In this document: one piece after another, positions 36,586 through 44,939 of the stretch | How positions within the stretch are numbered: the stretch's first letter is position 1 | Layout: each line of letters starts with the position of its first letter | NCBI GenBank assembly: GCA_963663905.2 | Contig: OY760657.1 | Coordinates: forward strand, 2,790,001 to 2,854,000 | Source of the DNA: Saccharicrinis sp963663905 | GTDB taxonomy: Bacteria; Bacteroidota; Bacteroidia; Bacteroidales; Marinilabiliaceae | Direction: 5' to 3' | Length of the DNA: 64,000 bases | Notes under the pieces: model-generated | The model's database searches: none | What the model was told of the DNA's origin: nothing | What the model saw: the letters and a program-made list of their open reading frames with translations, nothing else | Position numbers and translations under genes: made by a program

Positions 36586-37605
36586 TTAACTCAACTTTAA
36601 CGAATGCAATATTGATTCGATTTGGCGCACATAATATGCTTTATTTTGTTTTTTTGGTGCATATACAAAACCTTCGACCATTATTAATTTATTATTCACC
36701 TCATCTTTAATAAAATAATCCACAAACGGTCCACCCATAAAATACCCTTCCACTTTCCATAATCCTCTCATCTCAATAACATCATCTTTTTGATTTATCA
36801 ATCTTTGAGTTAAAACAGGCAAACGTGTTTCTGTTGTCATATACGAACTTGTATTGGGCCCCGGAACATATCGCTGAGATACAAAATTCCTTAGTGCGAC
36901 CAAATTTTCAGTATTTAAGGATTTTAATGTATCCAAATCAAATTCATGAATAATTATTGATTGAATAGTCTCTAAATTATCAAACCTAAACCAACTAAAT
37001 CCCAGTGTATCTTTAACCAGTCGATAACCTTGAGGAATAGTAACGCTTAAGTTATATTTATCTTTTATATATCTGGCTGTGGATGCATCTGCAGATGTTC
37101 TGTTCGCTTGAAACATCGTATTTATATCACCATAATATAAATGATTAAATATATGTTCTTTATTTTCAGATAACATATTAACAAATTGTTCTTTACCTGA
37201 AAAATTTATTTTTACAACCTGTTGATTATTTGCCCATTTATCCGTTTCATACAATACTTCATCTTTAGTAAGTAAATTATGATTTAAAATTAAAATATTG
37301 CGGTATGATTTAAAATGACCAGTAAAGTTATTATCATCAATAAAAGTAATTCTAAATGTAGATTCAGGCTGAGGTAAACAAGGAAACTCCTGAGTTGTAA
37401 ATTCCACAACACGATCTTTAACTATCGTATTTTTTAATGAGGAATCCATTACGATCAATAACTCCCCCGGTGCGCCTATTGATCTTATTTTAATATCACC
37501 ACTTTGTGTTTTGCAAGCTGCAATAAAAATGGTACTAATTAACATGCTAATTAGTATATATTTTACATTATAAGTTTTGCTGGATAGATATGATAAAGCT
37601 TTCAT
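36586..37605 (-). CDS. DUF4837-family lipoprotein
   Basis: A 339-aa protein with a lipoprotein signal (hydrophobic 16-29, AAC at Cys31). Matches the Bacteroidota-specific DUF4837 family: SIGAPGELLIVMDSSL, EFPCLPQPESTFRITFI, YRNILILN, then SVTIPQGYRLVKDTLGFSWF and VRQIESILHSL at the end. Function unknown; envelope location expected. The gene is separated from tonB upstream by a hairpin. Confidence 0.78.
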   Translation of the reverse strand: MKALSYLSSKTYNVKYILISMLISTIFIAACKTQSGDIKIRSIGAPGELLIVMDSSLKNTIVKDRVVEFTTQEFPCLPQPESTFRITFIDDNNFTGHFKSYRNILILNHNLLTKDEVLYETDKWANNQQVVKINFSGKEQFVNMLSENKEHIFNHLYYGDINTMFQANRTSADASTARYIKDKYNLSVTIPQGYRLVKDTLGFSWFRFDNLETIQSIIIHEFDLDTLKSLNTENLVALRNFVSQRYVPGPNTSSYMTTETRLPVLTQRLINQKDDVIEMRGLWKVEGYFMGGPFVDYFIKDEVNNKLIMVEGFVYAPKKQNKAYYVRQIESILHSLKLS

Positions 37606-37631
37606 AACAGTAAGTTTTAGTAAGTCAAATC

Positions 37632-37663
37632 AACCACCCCGAAAAAGGGAAAAACGGGGTAGT
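37632..37663 (-). terminator. Hairpin after the TonB-family gene
   Basis: AACTACCCCG pairs with CGGGGTGGTT (one mismatch) over a 13-nt loop. It lies between the tonB stop and the DUF4837 start; the following minus-strand sequence is only moderately T-rich. Confidence 0.6.
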
Positions 37664-37725
37664 TATTTATTTCATTATTAACAGATATTAAGGGAAATAT
37701 CAGCGTATTACAGTATTAACAATTT

Positions 37726-38406
37726 CTATTGTAATTTAAAATTAATAGGTACTTGATAAGATACAGAAACAAACTTGTTTCTTTGTTTTCCAGGTGTCCA
37801 GTCAGGCATAGAGGATACTACTCTAATAGCCTCTTTATCCAAAGATGAATCTACACCTCTAAGAATCTTCACATCACGAACTTTACCGGTTTTTCCAATA
37901 ACAAAACTTAAGTAAACTTTCCCCTGAATTCCATTTTCCTGAGCAATAACAGGATAATTAACGGACTGAGCTAAATATCTGATTAAAGCTCTTTCTCCTC
38001 CTGGAAATTCAGGCTTTTCTTCCAATACAACAAATGGAATTGCTTCATCATCAGATTCATCGTCTAAAGACATATCATTTAATGCCAAAGTCAGATCTTC
38101 AGTAGATTCTGTTGTAAATTCAAGCACATCATCAATAGGTTCATCATCATCAACAATAATTAATTCCTGTACAGAAACTTTTGGAGGCACAGGTTTAGGT
38201 TGCTCAGGTTCTTTCACCGTAGTAATTGGAGGCAACTCTAAATCTTCAATTTGCATATCATTATCAACATATGCAATAACTGAATCGGTTGTTGTTTTCC
38301 ATTCGAAAGCAACCAAAGAAACCCCTAAGGCAGCTACGAATCCAATTTGCAAAAACATATTACGTTTTCGCTCTAAGTCTGCTTTTCTTGATTTTTTAAC
38401 TTCCAT
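37726..38406 (-). CDS. TonB-family energy transducer
   Basis: A 226-aa protein: short cytoplasmic tail, one membrane helix (about 19-36), Pro/acidic periplasmic spacer (EPEQPKPVPPK, DDDEPIDD) and a C-terminal TonB domain (about 130-226; EFPGGERALIRYLAQSVNYP, AQENGIQGKVYLSFVIG, SMPDWTPGKQRNKFVSVSYQ). TonB passes proton-motive energy from ExbBD to outer-membrane receptors. ExbB/ExbD genes are not near. A GC-rich palindrome lies 163 bp upstream. Confidence 0.93.
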   Translation of the reverse strand: MEVKKSRKADLERKRNMFLQIGFVAALGVSLVAFEWKTTTDSVIAYVDNDMQIEDLELPPITTVKEPEQPKPVPPKVSVQELIIVDDDEPIDDVLEFTTESTEDLTLALNDMSLDDESDDEAIPFVVLEEKPEFPGGERALIRYLAQSVNYPVIAQENGIQGKVYLSFVIGKTGKVRDVKILRGVDSSLDKEAIRVVSSMPDWTPGKQRNKFVSVSYQVPINFKLQ

Positions 38407-38568
38407 GACTCAATTTTTATGTGGTTATATAACTGAAATATTCAGCTATGCCACATACAAGCCAAGTTATGTACCAAAAACAAACACTCTAATCACTATA
38501 AATACATAAACAACTAACTACATGAACATTACAAACACAAAATCTCATTTCAAAACAATATGAATACT

Positions 38569-38596
38569 GGGCGATATCGCCCACACGGGCGATATA
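38569..38596. promoter_or_regulatory. GC-rich palindrome and half-repeat upstream of tonB
   Basis: GGGCGATATCGCCC (38569-38582) is a perfect 14-bp palindrome, followed after CACAC... by a second GGGCGATAT (38587-38595). It stands out in an AT-rich 266-bp intergenic stretch and could be an operator; no known regulator is identified. Confidence 0.45.
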
Positions 38597-38621
38597 TTTG
38601 ATCGTAAAAACGCCCTATAAA

Positions 38622-38653
38622 CAAAAAAAGCCGTATCAAGATTGACACGCTTT
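38622..38653 (-). terminator. Terminator after the DUF6263-like gene
   Basis: On the minus strand AAAG-CGT-G-TCA and TGA-T-ACG-G-CTTT form an imperfect stem followed by TTTTTTTG, 20 bp beyond the stop at 38673. Confidence 0.75.
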
Positions 38654-38672
38654 ATTCTGAAATTATAATATT

Positions 38673-39593
38673 TTAATTACCTGTGATCGTCATATTATTT
38701 TTCATTACCATTGGCATTGACATCCCATTTGGCATTTGTGCATTAGCAGCAATATCCGTTTTCCCCTTTAATTCTTGATTAATTTTTGCTTCTAATATCC
38801 AACCTGATTCTTTATCGATCTTGATTTTGGAGGCTATCGTACCCTTTAAATCATATTTCATTTTCATGCCATTATTCTCAACATAATCAGCTGTATCTTC
38901 TGTTTGAATATCAGAATCCCCTCCTATCAAATAATAATCAGATCCTTCTTCTAAATATTTATATGTTGAATTCATTAGTGCAGAAAATCCTGATTTCATA
39001 TTCGTAGTTATGCTCCAACTATCTCCTATACTTACAGGCTTATCAGGAAATATTGAAGTAACCATTTCTAAATTACCTTTTAAAGCATCCTTTCCATAAG
39101 CCTGACTTAATTGCGACTTCATTTGATTCAACTGTGCTTCAGGCACATTTGGTAATTTATTATATATTGTTTCAAATAAAACCTCAGAATTACGCACTTC
39201 GGTTATTTTACCATTTTTAAGCATAGTGATATAAAACGTCTTCCCTATCATTTCACCTAAAATAGTTGAAAACATATCATTTACATCTTTTTTTTCAGAA
39301 CTGAACTTCATTGATCCTTGTGGCATTTCCATTGCCATAGTTAAGCTGTTATACTTAACTGAAAGATCATAGGAATCACCATTTACCTTATCAACTACAT
39401 ATGACATATCTCCATTAATATTCATTCCAATATTTATAGTCATACCACTTACATTCTGCTCAATACTTACTTTCGAATCTAAATTTTGCTTGTATTCCTG
39501 TCCCTTTTTCAAATTCAGGCAAAGGTTAGCTTTCTGAGCAAAACATGAAAATGAAACCAGTATTAATAATGTAAGAATATTAATTTTTCTCAT
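38673..39593 (-). CDS. DUF6263-like secreted protein
   Basis: A 306-aa protein with a signal peptide (1-19, ...CFAQ). The body has repeated beta-strand pairs and Met-rich segments (NVSGMTINIGMNINGD, AMEMPQGSMKFSSE, AQMPNGMSMPMVMKNNMTI) characteristic of the DUF6263 group of Bacteroidota envelope proteins, which resemble LolA/LolB-type open barrels. Function unknown. Monocistronic. Confidence 0.65.
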   Translation of the reverse strand: MRKINILTLLILVSFSCFAQKANLCLNLKKGQEYKQNLDSKVSIEQNVSGMTINIGMNINGDMSYVVDKVNGDSYDLSVKYNSLTMAMEMPQGSMKFSSEKKDVNDMFSTILGEMIGKTFYITMLKNGKITEVRNSEVLFETIYNKLPNVPEAQLNQMKSQLSQAYGKDALKGNLEMVTSIFPDKPVSIGDSWSITTNMKSGFSALMNSTYKYLEEGSDYYLIGGDSDIQTEDTADYVENNGMKMKYDLKGTIASKIKIDKESGWILEAKINQELKGKTDIAANAQMPNGMSMPMVMKNNMTITGN

Positions 39594-39675
39594 AATTAAA
39601 GTGTTAAATATGTTTATAAAATCCTCCTAAACCTAGTAATTTTTCTCAACACTTTATCTATTACCTTAAAATAGT

Positions 39676-39683
39676 TAGTTTTG
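39676..39683 (+). promoter_or_regulatory. Putative -7 box for the sigma-54 activator gene (TAGTTTTG)
   Basis: Exact TAnnTTTG match, 24 bp before the ATG at 39708; suggests the activator is transcribed by the housekeeping sigma factor. Confidence 0.5.
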
Positions 39684-39707
39684 CAACAATGGATCAAATA
39701 TAATTAG

Positions 39708-41426
39708 ATGGTCAGGTTAAACTCTCAAAATATTATTCGTCACGTAAACAAATTTATTTCCTCTGATATACATAGTTTTATATCAGAGTCTTTCAATATT
39801 TATGTTTTTGATGAAAACAAGAAGCTCTTAATTCAAAAATCTTTTGATAAAGAGAAAACCCTTTCTGATACAATGAATTACTCTTCTTTCATAGACTTAA
39901 GTGAAATTAATAAGCAGAAACCTGAATGTTCATTTTATTCAGTTCCATTTAAAATACATTCGGAACTCACTTTTTATCTGGGAGTATTAATAAAAGGAAG
40001 GATAGATACAGTAAAGAGTTATACCTTTTTATTAAAAGAAATTATATCTCAATCCATTAAATATATCAGAAAACAAAACCAGATAGATGAAAACGAACAG
40101 TTTACATTTGCAATAATGAATGCTGTAAATTTTGCAGTATTATCAACATCTTCTTCTGGTAAAATCATATATGCAAATGATCACTGCTGTAGAATATTAG
40201 ACATCCGCAGAACTGAATTACTTGAGTACTCCATTAAAAAACTAATTCCTAATTGGGATGAAATCACTAATGCAATAAACTCAGGAAATGACATATCCAA
40301 TAAAGAAACTATTATTAATACGCCAAGTGATTCTTTAAAATTTAACCTGAACTGTTCTGCCATTAAAGACATTGATGGAAACAAAATTGGATTTGTATTA
40401 GCTTTCAGATCTATAGAAAAAGTTTACCAGTTGGTAAATAAATACACCGGAATGGAAGCCAGATATTCTTTTGATGATATTATTGGCAAAAGCAAAATAA
40501 TGCGACAAGCCATTGAATATGCAGAAACCATTGCAAATAGTCCGTCAACTATTTTAATTGAAGGAGAAAGTGGAACCGGTAAAGAAGTTTTTGCGCAAAG
40601 TATACACAATGCAAGCAATCGAAAGAATGGCTCTTTTGTTGCAATTAACTGCGCTGCTATTTCTGAGAATTTAATTGAAAGCGAATTATTTGGTTATGAT
40701 CACGGAGCTTTTACTGGTGCCAAAAAAGGTGGACATCCCGGTAAATTTGAGCTAGCCAATAACGGAACTCTTTTTTTGGATGAAATTGGAGACATGAAGC
40801 CTGACATGCAGGTTAAGTTACTTAGAGCTATTCAGGAAAGTAGCATTACCCGGGTTGGTGGAGATAAAGTGGTTCCCGTAGATGTAAGAATAATTGCAGC
40901 TACAAATAAAAATCTCCAAACAGAAGTTGAAAAGGGAAATTTTAGAATGGATCTTTACTACAGAATTAGTGTTATCCCCTTATACATACCTTCTTTAAGA
41001 GAACGCAAAGGAGATATACCTTCATTAATAAGATTTTTCTTAAACCAAAAGAGTGTAAAACTACATAAAGATATACCGCATATTGGCTATTCTGATCTGC
41101 AACAATTACTGGAATACGATTGGCCTGGTAATGTTCGAGAACTTGAAAACTTTATAGAACAACTTATAAACTTTAATGGTAAAATATCATTAGACAGCTT
41201 TCATAAACTAAAATACGAAAACGATGGATTACATTCTGATATCGTAAATAATGTAAATGTAGAATCTGTACCGGACATGACACTGCAAGAGTTAGAAAAG
41301 AGACATATTTATCTTGCAATTAAAAAATATGGGGGTAATATGACTAAGGTAGCTAAAACTTTAGGCATTGGAAGAAATACTCTTTATCAGAAAATTAAGA
41401 AATACGAGATAAACGAACAACTTTAG
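39708..41426 (+). CDS. Sigma-54-dependent transcriptional activator with PAS domain
   Basis: A 572-aa NtrC-family activator without receiver. N-terminal sensor region (about 1-125), PAS domain (about 130-240, ATSSSGKIIYANDHCCRIL numbered approximately), AAA+ domain (about 255-485) with Walker A GESGTGKE (286-293), the sigma-54 contact motif GAFTGA (333-338), Walker B TLFLDEIGDM, and a Fis-type HTH at the C-terminus (about 530-570, GGNMTKVAKTLGIGRNTLYQ). It stands just upstream of, and in line with, the hydrogenase operon; two inverted repeats and a -24-like site in the gap make that operon the likely target. The PAS domain could hold a redox or gas-sensing cofactor. Confidence 0.93.
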   Translation: MVRLNSQNIIRHVNKFISSDIHSFISESFNIYVFDENKKLLIQKSFDKEKTLSDTMNYSSFIDLSEINKQKPECSFYSVPFKIHSELTFYLGVLIKGRIDTVKSYTFLLKEIISQSIKYIRKQNQIDENEQFTFAIMNAVNFAVLSTSSSGKIIYANDHCCRILDIRRTELLEYSIKKLIPNWDEITNAINSGNDISNKETIINTPSDSLKFNLNCSAIKDIDGNKIGFVLAFRSIEKVYQLVNKYTGMEARYSFDDIIGKSKIMRQAIEYAETIANSPSTILIEGESGTGKEVFAQSIHNASNRKNGSFVAINCAAISENLIESELFGYDHGAFTGAKKGGHPGKFELANNGTLFLDEIGDMKPDMQVKLLRAIQESSITRVGGDKVVPVDVRIIAATNKNLQTEVEKGNFRMDLYYRISVIPLYIPSLRERKGDIPSLIRFFLNQKSVKLHKDIPHIGYSDLQQLLEYDWPGNVRELENFIEQLINFNGKISLDSFHKLKYENDGLHSDIVNNVNVESVPDMTLQELEKRHIYLAIKKYGGNMTKVAKTLGIGRNTLYQKIKKYEINEQL

Positions 41427-41438
41427 CCCAAACACAAC

Positions 41439-41508
41439 TGTTCAATTTCAGAACACTGTACTTTTTTAGGACAACACTCTTAAAAACAACCTGTTCACAA
41501 ATCGAACA
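41439..41508 (+). promoter_or_regulatory. Pair of TGTTC-N7-GAACA inverted repeats (candidate activator binding sites)
   Basis: Two identical-arm inverted repeats, TGTTC-N7-GAACA at 41439-41455 and 41492-41508. Their centres are 53 bp apart, about five helical turns, so both would face the same side of DNA. They lie about 97 and 150 bp before the predicted transcription start, the usual position of upstream activating sites for sigma-54 activators. Confidence 0.65.
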
Positions 41509-41572
41509 CCACGATATTTCACCATAAAAAAACCAACTCATTACACCCTATATAACAACACATTACAAACAC

Positions 41573-41588
41573 TGGCACAAATATAGTA
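41573..41588 (+). promoter_or_regulatory. Candidate sigma-54 (-24/-12) promoter
   Basis: TGGCAC (41573-41578) is a full -24 match; after 5 bp comes TAGTA, sharing T, G and A with the TTGCA -12 element. Predicted start near 41599. Confidence 0.5.
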
Positions 41589-41604
41589 TTTACAATTGCA
41601 AAAT

Positions 41605-41865
41605 ATGGCAATTATGGATACACAGAAGAAGAACGTAATTAGAATTTGTTTAGGTAGTTCTTGCTACACTCGTGGTAATGCAGAAAACCTTAAGATAATT
41701 CAACAATACGTAGAAGGAAAAAACATTGCTGCTTCGCTTGATTTCAGAGGTCATTTATGTACAGAAAACTGTAACAGAGGACCTGTAATCACAATTAATG
41801 ATGAGACTTTTGAAGAAGTTCAACCTTTTCAAGTTGAAAAAATACTGATTGAAAAACTAGGCTAA
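41605..41865 (+). CDS. Thioredoxin-like [2Fe-2S] ferredoxin
   Basis: About 86 aa from the ATG at 41605; the ATG at 41614 is also possible and fits the predicted sigma-54 transcript start better. The upstream TTG at 41596 would precede the transcript. Four ligand Cys are in the NuoE/thioredoxin-like pattern: CLGSSC in the first half and CTENC further on. Such ferredoxins pass electrons to or from [FeFe] hydrogenases. First gene of the hydrogenase operon, 35 bp before the HydS-like gene. Confidence 0.88.
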   Translation: MAIMDTQKKNVIRICLGSSCYTRGNAENLKIIQQYVEGKNIAASLDFRGHLCTENCNRGPVITINDETFEEVQPFQVEKILIEKLG

Positions 41866-41900
41866 TTCAAAACCAAAATTTGCACTAATCATCATTTTTT

Positions 41901-43640
41901 ATGAATACAAAACCCATATACACTATAGAAAATGACTGCATGGACTGTTACAAATGTATCAGAAACTGTCCATCAAAAGCCATTAAAATAACTGAGCAAA
42001 AGGCCTCAATTATTGATGAGCTATGCATTTATTGCGGACGTTGTGTATCTGTATGTCCGGCTAATGCAAAACAAGTCAGAAATGGTGTATCAAGGGTAAA
42101 ACAACTAATCAAGGCCGGAACCACAACCATTGCGTCTGTGGCTCCCTCTTTTCGTTCTGAATTCCCCAATATGACAGACGAAGAGTTTATTGCCCAATTA
42201 ACAAATTTAGGTTTTAACTATATTTCAGAGACTGCCTTAGGTGCCCAAATTGTAACAGGGCATACTGAGCAGTTTTTGAAAGCCCGAAAAAAAGGCATTT
42301 ATATTTCTAGTGCATGTCCGGGGGTTGTTGAACTTATTAAAAAATATTATCCTCAACACATTGTCAATATCATTCCTTTTCTTTCTCCAATGCTTGCTCA
42401 TGCAAAAAGCTTAAAATCGGAAAATGGGAAGGATACAAAAGTTATTTTCATTGGTCCCTGTATTGCAAAAAAAGCAGAAGCTGACAATTGGCCATCATTA
42501 ATTGATACAGCTATTACTTTTAACGAACTAAAGGATTGGATGAATGAATCTGAAAATATAAATACAGAAGCTACTAATATTTCTGACACTAAAGACTTTT
42601 ATCCTTACAGGGCAGAAAATGGCAACATCTATCCTATAGAGGGTGGTATGATTAATACTTTTGGCGAAGACACCAATAATTTACTAAAGCTTTCATTTGC
42701 AGGTATTGAAGAAGTTAAAAAAGTACTAAGCACATTAGATACGATTGAACATGATGGACCTGTATTCCTTGAATTGCTATTATGCGAAGGAGGATGCATT
42801 AATGGTCCTGGTTGTAGCGAAGATAATAATCCTGTTCAAAGAAAAATACAAATATTAAACAGTAAACCTAAACATACATCAACAAAAAAAGAATCACCTA
42901 TTTTATTGAATATTGAGTGTGATTATTTTGGACAAAATGCAGTTTCATTGCCAGATTACAAACCTGAAGATATTCAGGAAGCATTAATCAGCATAGGAAA
43001 ATATTCTGCCAAAGATGAATTGAATTGTGGTAGCTGTGGATATAATACTTGTAGAGAATTTGCAATGGCTACACTCAATGGAATGGCAGAAACCAACATG
43101 TGTGTTTCTCATCTAAAGAAGGTTGCCCATCATCAGGCTACAATATTATTGAAGAAAATTCCATCTGGTGTTATTCTGGTTGATTCTGATTTAAACATTA
43201 AAGAAATCAATCAGAGTTGCCTTAATATGCTAAACCTTCAGGATATATATGATTTACAAGATCCTGATATGAATATTATCAATAGACCAATTGATGAAAT
43301 TGGATACTTTACTGAGCAATTTACCACAGCAATACATACGGGTAAAGAATATCAACAATTTCCAATTAATCAAAACGGCAAAAATTATCAGATTTCAATT
43401 TTTAATATTCAAAAATATAAACTGGTTGCCGGAATCATCCAGAATTTTGAAAACAAGGAATTCCGCAGTGACATTATAGAGAAAAGGACGAGAGAGGTTA
43501 TTCGAAAAAATATGGAAACGGCGCAAAAGATTGCTGCTCTATTAGGAGAAAATGCATCTTTTACCGACTCTTTATTAAACTCTATTTTAACTGATTATTC
43601 AGAAAAAAAGTCTAACCAATTTAACAGCGATAATTTATAA
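41901..43640 (+). CDS. Sensory-type [FeFe] hydrogenase with 4Fe-4S and PAS domains (HydS-like)
   Basis: A 579-aa protein. Order: two [4Fe-4S] motifs (CMDCYKCIRNC and CIYCGRCVSVC, about 13-55), H-cluster domain (about 70-330) with SSACPG (Cys139 ligand), FIGPCIAKK and LLCEGGCINGPG, a further 4Fe-4S motif of the COG4871 type (CGSCGYNTCREFA plus Cys, about 373-400) and a PAS domain (about 410-520). The Cys that carries protons in catalytic enzymes (first Cys of TSCCP) is Ala138 here, as known for HydS-type group C enzymes. This points to H2 sensing rather than bulk turnover. Maturation genes hydEFG are absent from the window. Confidence 0.9.
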   Translation: MNTKPIYTIENDCMDCYKCIRNCPSKAIKITEQKASIIDELCIYCGRCVSVCPANAKQVRNGVSRVKQLIKAGTTTIASVAPSFRSEFPNMTDEEFIAQLTNLGFNYISETALGAQIVTGHTEQFLKARKKGIYISSACPGVVELIKKYYPQHIVNIIPFLSPMLAHAKSLKSENGKDTKVIFIGPCIAKKAEADNWPSLIDTAITFNELKDWMNESENINTEATNISDTKDFYPYRAENGNIYPIEGGMINTFGEDTNNLLKLSFAGIEEVKKVLSTLDTIEHDGPVFLELLLCEGGCINGPGCSEDNNPVQRKIQILNSKPKHTSTKKESPILLNIECDYFGQNAVSLPDYKPEDIQEALISIGKYSAKDELNCGSCGYNTCREFAMATLNGMAETNMCVSHLKKVAHHQATILLKKIPSGVILVDSDLNIKEINQSCLNMLNLQDIYDLQDPDMNIINRPIDEIGYFTEQFTTAIHTGKEYQQFPINQNGKNYQISIFNIQKYKLVAGIIQNFENKEFRSDIIEKRTREVIRKNMETAQKIAALLGENASFTDSLLNSILTDYSEKKSNQFNSDNL

Positions 43641-43642
43641 AC

Positions 43643-44827
43643 ATGCATAATCCTTTTGTCATAGAAGCAGAGAAAATATGTTACGCAAAGGCTGGTCAGT
43701 CTATTTGCGGCGATGCTGTGCTTTTCAGAAAGGCAAAAGAAGAAAAGAGATTTGTTGCAGTAATGTCTGATGGATTAGGAAGTGGTGCAAAGGCAAATAT
43801 TTCTGCAACAATGACAAGTACAATGGCCATACAATTTACTATGGCTGGAGAACCAATTGAAAGAACGGCTGAGTTTATTACCAAAACATTACCGGAAGAC
43901 TCTTTAAGGAAGGTTAGCTATTCAACTTTTTCAATTATTGATATCAACTACAGAGGTGAAGTAAATATCATTGAATATGACAATCCACCTGTTTTATTAT
44001 TAAGAAATGGTGAATTTGTTGACATTTCTAAAAAACAAAAAACAATTAACCATTTACAAACCACTTGCAACAAGCTTTATCACTATAATTTCAAGCTTGA
44101 AAAAGAAGATAGAATTATACTTGTAAGTGATGGCGTTACTCAGTGTGGCATGGGTAGTGATGAGATGCATTTTGGCTGGCAAATATCAGGACTAAAAGAT
44201 TATATAAAATCAATAGTAAAAGAAAACCCAGGTATTTCAGCTTCAAACCTATCTCAAAGCATAATAAAAAAAACAATTAGCATTGACAATGGAGCACTCA
44301 AAGACGATGCTTCATGCTGTGTATTGTATTATAGAAAGCCCAGAAAACTACTAATTGTTTCCGGACCTCCTTATCACAAATACAACGATGCTACTTTAGC
44401 AAATAGCATAAAACAGTTTCAGGGTAAAACAATCATATGTGGTGGAACTACAGCAAAAATTGTAGCGAGGGAATTAGATACTGAGGTTGAAATTGATCTG
44501 GAACAATATAAACCGGGATTACCACCACAGGCTCAAATGAAAGGTGTTGATTTGGTAACTGAAGGTGTAATAACATTAGCCAAAGTTTCTGAAGATATTC
44601 AAAATTACGACCCCAAAGCTCAATTGCCTGAAGGAACATCGGGACGAATCATTAAGATGATGCTTGAGAGCGATGAAATAGAGTTCATTTCCGGCACAAG
44701 AATTAACAATGCTCATCAGGATCCTAACCTCCCCGTTGAACTGGAAATAAGAAGAAATGTAATAAAAAGAATAACCGAATTACTGGAAACAAAATTTTTA
44801 AAGAAGACTAATACAACTTATCTATAA
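43643..44827 (+). CDS. SpoIIE-type PP2C serine phosphatase
   Basis: A 394-aa protein; residues about 10-235 form a PPM/SpoIIE phosphatase with metal-binding Asp residues in GDAVLF, VMSDGLGSGAKA, LVSDGVTQCGMG and LKDDASCCVLYY. The remaining ~155 residues (from KPRKLLIVSGPPYHKYND) form a second alpha/beta domain of unknown function with IICGGTTAKIVARELD. The gene begins 2 bp after the HydS-like gene, so expression is coupled. In related loci such phosphatases are thought to carry the H2 signal from HydS to an unknown phosphoprotein target; the target is not visible here. Confidence 0.88.
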   Translation: MHNPFVIEAEKICYAKAGQSICGDAVLFRKAKEEKRFVAVMSDGLGSGAKANISATMTSTMAIQFTMAGEPIERTAEFITKTLPEDSLRKVSYSTFSIIDINYRGEVNIIEYDNPPVLLLRNGEFVDISKKQKTINHLQTTCNKLYHYNFKLEKEDRIILVSDGVTQCGMGSDEMHFGWQISGLKDYIKSIVKENPGISASNLSQSIIKKTISIDNGALKDDASCCVLYYRKPRKLLIVSGPPYHKYNDATLANSIKQFQGKTIICGGTTAKIVARELDTEVEIDLEQYKPGLPPQAQMKGVDLVTEGVITLAKVSEDIQNYDPKAQLPEGTSGRIIKMMLESDEIEFISGTRINNAHQDPNLPVELEIRRNVIKRITELLETKFLKKTNTTYL

Positions 44828-44939
44828 TATATGATAAAATAGAACAAACAAAACAATGCTGATATAATCAGTACTAAGATTAAGGAAACGGAAACTATTA
44901 TAAAAACTATTTACAGAAAATAAAAAACTTAAATATACT

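Noticed and set aside
41596..41604. TTG start for the [2Fe-2S] ferredoxin
   Set aside because: It would precede the predicted sigma-54 transcript start; ATG at 41605 or 41614 fits better and the family begins there.
42398..42589. Minus-strand ORFs inside hydrogenase, kinase and GTPase genes
   Set aside because: They are open frames opposite strong coding regions, with no family character or own start context.
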